A stretch of DNA of 15,499 bases from Conidiobolus incongruus B7586. Lineage: Eukaryota > Entomophthoromycota > Entomophthoromycetes > Entomophthorales > Conidiobolaceae. The stretch is from positions 1-15,499 of the forward strand of contig JNEM01014298.1 in assembly GCA_000697335.1 (NCBI GenBank), written 5' to 3'. The notes below the pieces were generated by a model, which made no database searches, had not been told where the DNA came from, and worked only from the letters and a program-made list of their open reading frames with translations. This document shows, in pieces, positions 9,911 through 15,499 of the stretch. The position numbers and the translations under genes were made by a program. Each line of letters begins with the position of its first letter. Position 1 is the stretch's first letter.

Positions 9911-10877
9911 TGTGTAATTATTGGTAACTGGTGAAAATATTTACAATTTGGTAAATTTTAAAAGAGATATAATTGAAACAACATTTATTAAATGCAAAAT
10001 GGGTATTTATAAAATTTGAATATGAATTATTAAATCATTGATATGTAATAAAAGGCTCATATTAAAGTAAGAGAGAATTTATCTAGGAATATTGAGGAAT
10101 AATTATTATGGGATTAATGTTAAAACATATATATAATGTTCAATTAATCAATTCTTACATCATTAAAAGTCACAGTAATTAAAAGATGATGATATATAAT
10201 AATTTCATAGCTTAAATATTAGGTAAGATATTTCAAATTATGAAAATTATTGATTCTTTTAAACAATTTACTAATTATATATTAATTATAAATATCAAAT
10301 TATATTTGTTAATAATTGGATAGAAATGTTTCACTAGAAATATTAGAATTATTTAAAATTTGTTTTTAGAATAAGTGAAATTAAATCACTTTAACATTAA
10401 ATTTCAAAAATATCAAATGAATATTAATTCATACTTAATAATAAAGAAAGATTAATCGAATTTATTATAAAGGTATCAGTATCAATGCGAAAAATATAAA
10501 AAATTGGTTTTAGTATAAAAAATGACAAATAAAAAACTAATATTAAAATGACTAAAAAGCAATATGAACCAATACTAGAAAATCAATAAAATTGACAAGC
10601 CACTCAGATTGATAAAGCTAGCAATAATTCCGTTAGTGAGTAATAAAATATCGTAGGATTCTCACCCTAAATACGTATGAGTAATTGAAATAATAAAAAA
10701 TATTTGAATTGTAGTATAGTAATGGAATATATTCTGAGTAATATAGATAAATTGATATGTTGATATATTTTATATAATAAATATAACAACTGCAATCTAA
10801 TTAAACTGTTCAATGATACCTTTTTTAGGATTAGTGTTTTTTTAGGGTGTTCTATATATTATCAAACAAAATGAAAC
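9911..10877. other. AT-rich intergenic region between the two minus-strand genes
   Basis: Holds the promoter of the gene that starts at 9910 (right of 9911) and the 3' end of the CK2 beta transcript (left of 10878). I find no clear TATA box or palindromic factor site near 9911-10050. A mixed-composition island at about 10595-10680 is described separately. No reading frame is supported. Confidence 0.5.
10595..10680. repeat. possible dispersed repeat copy related to 7013-7082
   Basis: This small GC-richer patch contains CCGTTAGTGAGTAATAAAAT (10632-10651), close to the CCGTTTCGAGTAATAAAAT in the hairpin loop near 7052-7070. In both places this is followed within 15 bases by a TAG/CTCAC or TAG/GTCAC stretch. 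It lies between two genes and has no coding potential. The shared core is only about 18 bases in an AT-rich genome, so common descent is a suggestion. Confidence 0.25.
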
Positions 10878-12030
10878 TTACAAAGGATTGGTTGATTGAG
10901 ATATTGTGTTGGAGGAAATGGCCATTTCCGAAGAATCGCCAAGGTTGGGATTAGCTTGGCCATTCTCCTCCAAATCGATATCCATTTCCAAGTCTTCGGA
11001 CTCGACCTCTTCATCATCCTCGACATCACTTTCGGGGAAGGACCTGAGCCACTTCATACGGGGGCCAGAGTGGGATCTTTCGCTCACTTTGAAGCCGAAA
11101 ATTCTTTCGACATAAATGTTTAGAGGACGGGGAGGTGTGTGACCTCGGATCAAATCGGGAAATGAATCCATAAACAGATGAGGGAAAGTGGTGCCAAAGA
11201 AAGCGCCATCAATTCCTTGATATCTGGAGCTGGCAGGTGAGTATAAGTCCAAGCAGCTGGGACAGAACAATTTCACAGTTTCGAGGCCTGCAATATCCGA
11301 CCTGCCAACGGGCAACACTGGAGTGGATTCACAGTAAACCCTGGGACAGTGGCCAAAGTGACCAGCTGCAAATTTGTTAGCCATATCATTCATACCAGCT
11401 CTTGTATTAATATAACGCTGGTGAATTAAACCGTAAAGTACTTCCGCCGAACTTTCGACGGCGGAGTTATCCAAACTACGATCGTGTTCATCGGGAGGTT
11501 CCTGATCCAAAATCGTGCTCAAAGCATCCTCGTAATAAGGTACGATTTGATGCAGTCCATACAAATTAAAATCATCCTCAATAAATTCGGGTGCCACTTC
11601 ACAAAAATATTCATTCCCCAATAATGAACAAAACCACGTTATCCAAGTCATCGTTTCCGTACCGCTGTAATCGTCGCTGTTAGTAGCTAAATTTATGTGA
11701 ATAAACATTAAGCATAAAGCGAACATCTATATTAGTACCATAGTAATCTTCTTGCTGGGCCGAGTCTGACCCGAACTGTTCAGCAATCTGATCTAAACCC
11801 TCTTCTTCTTCTGACTCACCCTCAAACTCGGGATTCAACTCCTTCAACTGGTTCGACCCCAAATCTGATATCTCCATTCTGTCATCTTGACCTTGTTGCT
11901 CTAAATTTTTACCATCATTAGTCTCTTTTGAAGTATCTAGAATTTCATTATTTTATTAATATATATTAGCAATTAATATTATAAAGTATTATAAATATAA
12001 AACATTATTGATATTAAATATACCTTCCAT
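10878..12030 (-). CDS. CKB1: casein kinase II (CK2) regulatory subunit beta, Ckb1 type (337 aa, three exons)
   Basis: Exons on the minus strand are 12030-12024 (only ATGGAAG), 11936-11739 and 11686-10878. Introns are 87 and 52 nt, GT...AG, and the frame is continuous. The protein is the regulatory beta subunit that dimerises through a zinc finger and docks two CK2 catalytic subunits in a nuclear and cytosolic Ser/Thr kinase. The CK2 beta domain spans about 82-290: WITWFCSLLGNEYFCEV, then F-I-E-D-D-F-N-L, an acidic loop at 129-138, A-E-V-L-Y-G-L-I-H-x-R-Y-I, and the zinc Cys at 182, 187, 210 and 213 (spacing 5, 23, 3, as in human CK2 beta). It ends with IFGFKV and SGPRMKWLR, the Ckb1-type tail of yeast. 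An acidic N-terminal extension of about 80 residues and an acidic tail (about 290-318) make it longer than animal beta. Translation could instead start at Met23 (11875-11877). The stop TAA lies inside a perfect donor, GTAAGT. Confidence 0.95.
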
Positions 12031-12593
12031 ATTTCCCCAATTATTCTTTTTTTTGGAAGGTTAATAATTAAAAAAAAGGTGAAATAATTTAAGTTAAAAA
12101 TTGTTTCGTAATTTTAGGTTTTCATCACGTGATATCAAATCAATAGAATTTTATGGGAATTTAAATTAATAGTTTTGTCTAATTAAAACTAAAATGAAAT
12201 TAGATTCAAATTGTCATTGTTTATATTATAATAATTGAATTGGATATATTAATAAATTTCATTTATTAAGTATTTAATTTATTTTATAAAATTATCAATA
12301 TTTCAAAAATCGTTCAAATTAATAACAGTATAATTCAATTTTTATCTAAATATTATTATGATCAACTTTAAAAATCCAAATTCTTAAAAATTTTCGAATT
12401 TATTTCATATTCTCAAATTGAATCAAAAGTTAATAATAATATGCATCACAGTTTTTGAAACAATATTTTTTTAACATAAATGTTTGTATAGGTTTGTACG
12501 AGAATATGGTTTTAATTATTAGAAATCACATAATTGTTTAACATTGAGATTCAATTATTAAAATTCTCAATAGTCATTGAAACTTAATGCAAA
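12031..12593. other. CKB1 promoter and AT-rich spacer
   Basis: Apart from the CACGTG palindrome at 12124-12133, this is AT-rich DNA without an open frame or RNA gene that I can support. The first 100-150 bases are the presumed CKB1 promoter and leader. Confidence 0.5.
12124..12133. promoter_or_regulatory. CACGTG palindrome upstream of CKB1
   Basis: ATCACGTGAT is a perfect 10-bp palindrome with a CACGTG core, about 95 bases upstream of the predicted CKB1 start codon. In yeasts this extended form (RTCACGTGAY) is bound by Cbf1, and CACGTG also by Pho4-class bHLH factors. It is conspicuous because CG and GC-rich words are rare in this spacer. Function is inferred from position and sequence only. 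Confidence 0.5.
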
Positions 12594-12660
12594 ACCTTCG
12601 TGACCGGGTGGTTAGAAGTGAGTCTTGTAATCCGAAGATCGGTAGTTCAATAAATCATAA
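12594..12660 (+). pseudogene. tRNA-Thr(UGU)-like remnant or tRNA-derived SINE head
   Basis: The run CGTGACCGGGTGGTTAGAAG (12599-12618) looks like the D-arm and box A of a tRNA. It is followed by CTTGTAA (12624-12630), an anticodon loop reading UGU with U33 and A37-A38. Next come AAGATCGG and GTTCAAT, which resembles a T-loop. The anticodon stem does not pair well, and the 3' half of the acceptor stem is absent (the sequence turns into AT-rich DNA), so it cannot be a working tRNA. A tRNA pseudogene or the 5' head of a tRNA-derived SINE both fit. Confidence 0.45.
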
Positions 12661-12773
12661 ATCATACTAAAATTTATTATTCATTAATTAAATATAACAT
12701 ATTTGAATTATTTTAATTCAAATTTTAAAACTTATAAGTATATTATATAATAGAGTACAACAATATTTTATAA
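12661..12773. other. AT-rich spacer
   Basis: A short AT-rich gap between the tRNA-like remnant and the decayed leucine-rich-repeat region. Nothing recognisable. Confidence 0.5.
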
Positions 12774-13430
12774 TCTTATTTGGAACATATTAAAAGCCAG
12801 TTCGGTGGAATTAAATATAAATACTGTGTTGAAGAGCGGTCAAGCTTTTTATTGAAAGTGGCCAATCCCAAACTTGATGAATAAAAATTACAATGATTAA
12901 TATTGATTGTAACTGGTTAATAAATTACGAGGGCTGGTGTAATTAATTGTAATTTGGCTAGTTTCAAGCAGGGCAGTTGTATAAGATCTTTGATTTGTAA
13001 ATTAAATCCAATATATGAATAGCATTACATTAGATCTCACTGCGTTATACTATCTCATCATATCCATAGCTCATCTTACCATTGAAAATACCTCACCGAA
13101 TTAGAATCCATACTCGAAGATTGCTTCCAACTCAAATCACTCAATCTCAAATTCGAATACTACGGTTAAAATTCATAGACCAAAACTTTAATCTCAAGAG
13201 TGTGAAATTAAACAGTTCAAGAATGCTGAGACAAGATCTAATCAAACACATCATTATATTTTTCACTAATTGTGGCAGCTAACAACTCATTGAAAGTGAT
13301 CATTTGAATATCCCGAATAATTCGGATTGAAATGACTTGGATTAAACTACTTATCAATGGTGAATGTTCTACTAGTTATCAGCTAACGAAATTGCTAAAT
13401 TGCGACTATATGATCGTTGAGATACAATAA
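12774..13430 (+). pseudogene. decayed leucine-rich-repeat (F-box/RNI-like) gene
   Basis: About 650 bases of clearly lower AT content with protein-like stretches in several plus-strand frames and no intact gene. Examples are LEHIKSQFGGIKYKYCVEE (from about 12780), TLDLTALYYLIISIAHLTI (13027 onward), and YLTELESILEDCFQLKSLNL (13085 onward). A later stretch has L-R-L-K-F, then L-K-S-V-K-L-N-S, D-L-I-K-H and FFTNCGS (up to 13279), and a 32-codon frame from the ATG at 13332 to 13430 follows. The spacing of Leu in L-x-S-I-L-x-x-C-x-x-L-K-S-L-N-L is that of leucine-rich repeats in RNI-like or F-box proteins, which are greatly expanded in some fungi. Frame changes and internal stops make it a pseudogene. 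Missed introns could explain some breaks, but I see no consistent GT...AG set. The family assignment is by pattern only. Confidence 0.45.
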
Positions 13431-13719
13431 TGAGTTTCATTGTAATCATGATGTTTTTTTAATGATAGTTTATTCATACTAGAGACAACTAAGGTGTGTT
13501 GAGATCTAATTGGTGTATAAATATCTGTAATAATAGGAAAATTAATGTGAACATTAATCGAATTATACCGGGCTCGGGTGATTGTAATGAGTTCGGACGA
13601 ATTTTATCAAATTGAATCATTCCCTTTTGTAGGAAGTGCGAATTGTAGTCAAGTTGTCTCACCTCCAAAAGTAATAATGTAAAGAGGATTACAATAATGG
13701 TAATTGTTGTTAATTTCAT
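13406..13719 (-). CDS. possible small secreted protein (76 aa unspliced, or 89 aa spliced)
   Basis: The ATG is at 13719-13717. The first 22 residues, Met-Lys-Leu-Thr-Thr then a long Ile/Leu/Val core, ending Glu-Val-Arg-Gln, look like a strong signal peptide or membrane anchor. Read straight through, the frame stops at 13489-13491 after a second hydrophobic stretch. A plausible 44-nt intron (13568-13525, GTATAA...TTACAG) would remove that second stretch and continue for 39 residues to a TAG at 13406-13408, giving an 89-residue secreted protein with one Cys near its end. The donor is non-consensus and the intron is shorter than the others here. TATATATAAAG (13749-13739) lies close upstream. I recognise no family. 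The 3' end of the spliced model overlaps the LRR remnant on the other strand, which weakens it. Confidence 0.3.
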
Positions 13720-14128
13720 TGGGAACAATAGATTAATTCTTTATATATAGTTAAATTATTCGTTTGAAATTTATGGTACAACCATAGACGAAAACGAAGG
13801 AATCCAACTTTACATTTCTAAATTTTGATTAACTGATTGGGGTGTTGAATCAAAACCGAGAGATTTGGGATTTGGATATTGGGTCAAGTATATTTAACAA
13901 ACTGAAAAATCCATCTACAAAAAGGATTTGGAATTGGAATACAGTTGGTTGCACTCTTCGTTTGTGTTTAGTTACGATATTGCTCATAATTCTTTGGTTC
14001 AGATCCGGGTACTGGGTCCATGGTGGCAAGTTGCACTGTAATCGATTTGTATATTTGATCGTTGATATTACATTGTTACCTCATAATTTTAGTGTTTAGT
14101 TGCAATGAAAAAAAATCGAAATCGTACC
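13720..14128. other. mixed-composition region without a clear gene
   Basis: Less AT-rich than the deserts, so probably derived from coding sequence. A plus-strand frame from about 13842 to 14099 has no ATG at its start and contains one hydrophobic segment. On the minus strand an ATG at 14021-14019 in a favourable context (GCCACC before it) reads MDPVPGSEPKNYEQYRN before a stop. A possible 60-nt intron beginning GTAACT and ending TTTGTAG would add a further 20 or so residues. Neither is recognisable, so I call neither. Confidence 0.35.
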
Positions 14129-14136
14129 TATATATA
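14129..14136 (+). promoter_or_regulatory. TATA box of an orphan promoter-like segment
   Basis: TATATATA is followed by ACACACACCTGG and then, from about 14165, a CA-rich leader-like stretch (CACAGCCAAAACAAAAACAC). This is the layout of a fungal promoter and 5' leader. The palindromic TATATATA could also serve the minus strand. Confidence 0.35.
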
Positions 14137-14159
14137 CACACACCTGGCAAATCGCCATC

Positions 14160-14269
14160 AAAGATTATCTTATTATCACAGCCAAAACAAAAACACTGAT
14201 TAAATCAAACTTTTTGTTATTTCCAACTACAGAAAATTGTTGGAACCTTATACCAACTGTGTTCATACA
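14160..14269 (+). other. possible untranslated first exon ending in a consensus splice donor
   Basis: Mixed-composition stretch after the TATA box, ending CATACA|GTAAGT at 14269/14270, a perfect donor. Acceptor-like TTTTTTAG and ATTTTAG follow at about 14285-14315. It contains a 7-bp stem, TTCCAAC (14221-14227) with GTTGGAA (14239-14245). No ATG-led frame of useful size lies in it or in the 1.2 kb after it. It may be the 5' end of a lost gene, a non-coding transcript, or a transposon-carried promoter. Confidence 0.25.
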
Positions 14270-15499
14270 GTAAGTTTTTATAATATTTTTTAGATTTTTA
14301 ATTACAAATTTTAGTTTAGGTTTGTTTACTTATAAAATGAATAATATGGAAACTAAAGAAAGAAAATATATTTTGTAAAATAGATTCAATGATGAAAAAT
14401 AATCATTCCAAAATCAGAAAAATTAAATTTCAATTTTAATAAAGAATTAATTTAATAAAAATAATTGAAAATTATATCAAAATCACTATGGTAATTAATT
14501 GATATACCAAGATTATTTAAATATGATTTTTTTAGTTAATATTAGATAAAATTGTTATATTTATACTTAAATATCACCAATTAGTAAACTCAATTAAAAT
14601 TATTACATTAAACTAACTTTAAATATTACATGGTAATTTAATTAATAGGAATTTTTTATGATTAAAAATAAATAAACATTTTAACATATTATATATAAAA
14701 ATAAATATAAATTACCTTAAATTAAAATAATGGGAAATTTTTTAATATCTGTTTTTTCAAACATATTATTAGTTTTAAATAAATATAGATATATATAATA
14801 AATAAATAAATATATATTTTTAAATGATATATATATATAATATAATTTTTTTGATTAAAAAATTAACTTTTTAAAATTAGTTATTTAATTTAATTATACT
14901 TAAACTAAATAATAATCATCAAAAGTTTTTTATTTTAATATTAATAAAACTTAATTATAAACCCTCTAAAATTATTTAAAATTCACAAATAACTTTTAAT
15001 AATAAAATATTATTTAAACTAATAATTTATTATTAGGTAAACTATTTTAAAATTAAAAAAGAAACTATTTAAAACCTGTTAAAATTTCAAATATTAACTC
15101 TAACTACTATATTTTAATTGTTAATAGATTGAAAAAATATATTAAAACATAATTTTAATTTTAGTTAAAGAAATATCTAAGTATTTTAATATTAGTTTTA
15201 TAAGTGTTTTAAATATATTAAAGTTTAAACTTAAATAAAAAAATAAAAATATAAAAATATAATATAAATACCTTATAATTTAATTAAAGCTTAAAAAAAA
15301 CTAGAATAGTTATTATTAAATAAAATATATTAAAATATTATTAGAAGCTAAAACTTTTATAATAAATGACTATAATTGATAAATCTTAAATCTTTATATA
15401 TAATCTTTTATTAAAACACTAATCAAGATGTCAAATTAAGTTAAATTAACTTTTTTTATAAATTCCTTTAAATAAGCAATTTATTAATAAGTAAAGGTT
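14270..15499. other. AT-rich desert
   Basis: Extremely AT-rich to the end of the window, with only short TA runs (about 14827-14839). No exon, RNA gene or repeat array is supportable. Confidence 0.6.

Noticed and set aside
10896-11123. Open frames on the plus strand opposite CKB1 exon 3
   Set aside because: These lie fully antisense to the strongly conserved CK2 beta coding exon and resemble nothing; they are shadows.
13842-14099. Plus-strand open frame with a hydrophobic segment
   Set aside because: It starts at a TTG with no ATG, matches no family I know, and a minus-strand reading is equally plausible.
14105-14203. 32-codon ATG-led frame over the TATA-like segment
   Set aside because: It runs through the TATA box and leader-like sequence, is very rich in Lys, Asn, Arg, His and Tyr, and resembles no protein.
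1-15499. CRISPR array, operon or prophage-like system
   Set aside because: Spliceosomal introns, TATA-type promoters and a CK2 beta gene make this eukaryotic. No regularly spaced repeats or bacterial gene layout are present.

Overview
The window looks like nuclear DNA of a fungus with a very AT-rich genome. Long stretches are almost only A and T, and genes stand out as islands of mixed composition. Introns are short (47-87 nt), with GT...AG ends and T-rich acceptors. One gene encodes a CK2 regulatory subunit of the fungal Ckb1 type. I infer an early-diverging filamentous fungus (an entomophthoralean such as Conidiobolus would fit), but the sequence does not prove the lineage.

Layout. Positions 1-2200 are AT-rich spacer with two GC-richer islands of unknown origin (225-425 and 1591-1795) and an exact 19-base Tn5 mosaic end at 1014-1032, best explained as sequencing-library adapter left in the assembly. 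A two-exon gene at 2299-2542 (+) encodes a 62-residue secreted, six-cysteine knottin-like peptide. Positions 2573-7000 are an AT desert. From 7000 to 8340 lie decayed pieces: an imperfect hairpin, a possible MULE transposase fragment, and a retroelement integrase fossil.

Two clear host genes follow, both on the minus strand. A four-exon gene (8995-9910) encodes a 253-residue conserved protein of unknown role with a helix-hairpin-helix-like motif. A three-exon gene (10878-12030) encodes a Ckb1-type CK2 beta subunit of 337 residues. It starts with a 7-nt coding exon and has a perfect CACGTG palindrome just upstream.

Positions 12031-14300 hold a tRNA-like remnant, a decayed leucine-rich-repeat gene (+), a possible small secreted protein (-), and a promoter-like segment with a consensus splice donor but no coding sequence after it. 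Positions 14300-15499 are AT desert. There is no sign that these genes form a pathway. The neighbourhood is two housekeeping-type genes flanked by fast-turnover sequence (secreted peptide genes, LRR remnant, transposon debris).
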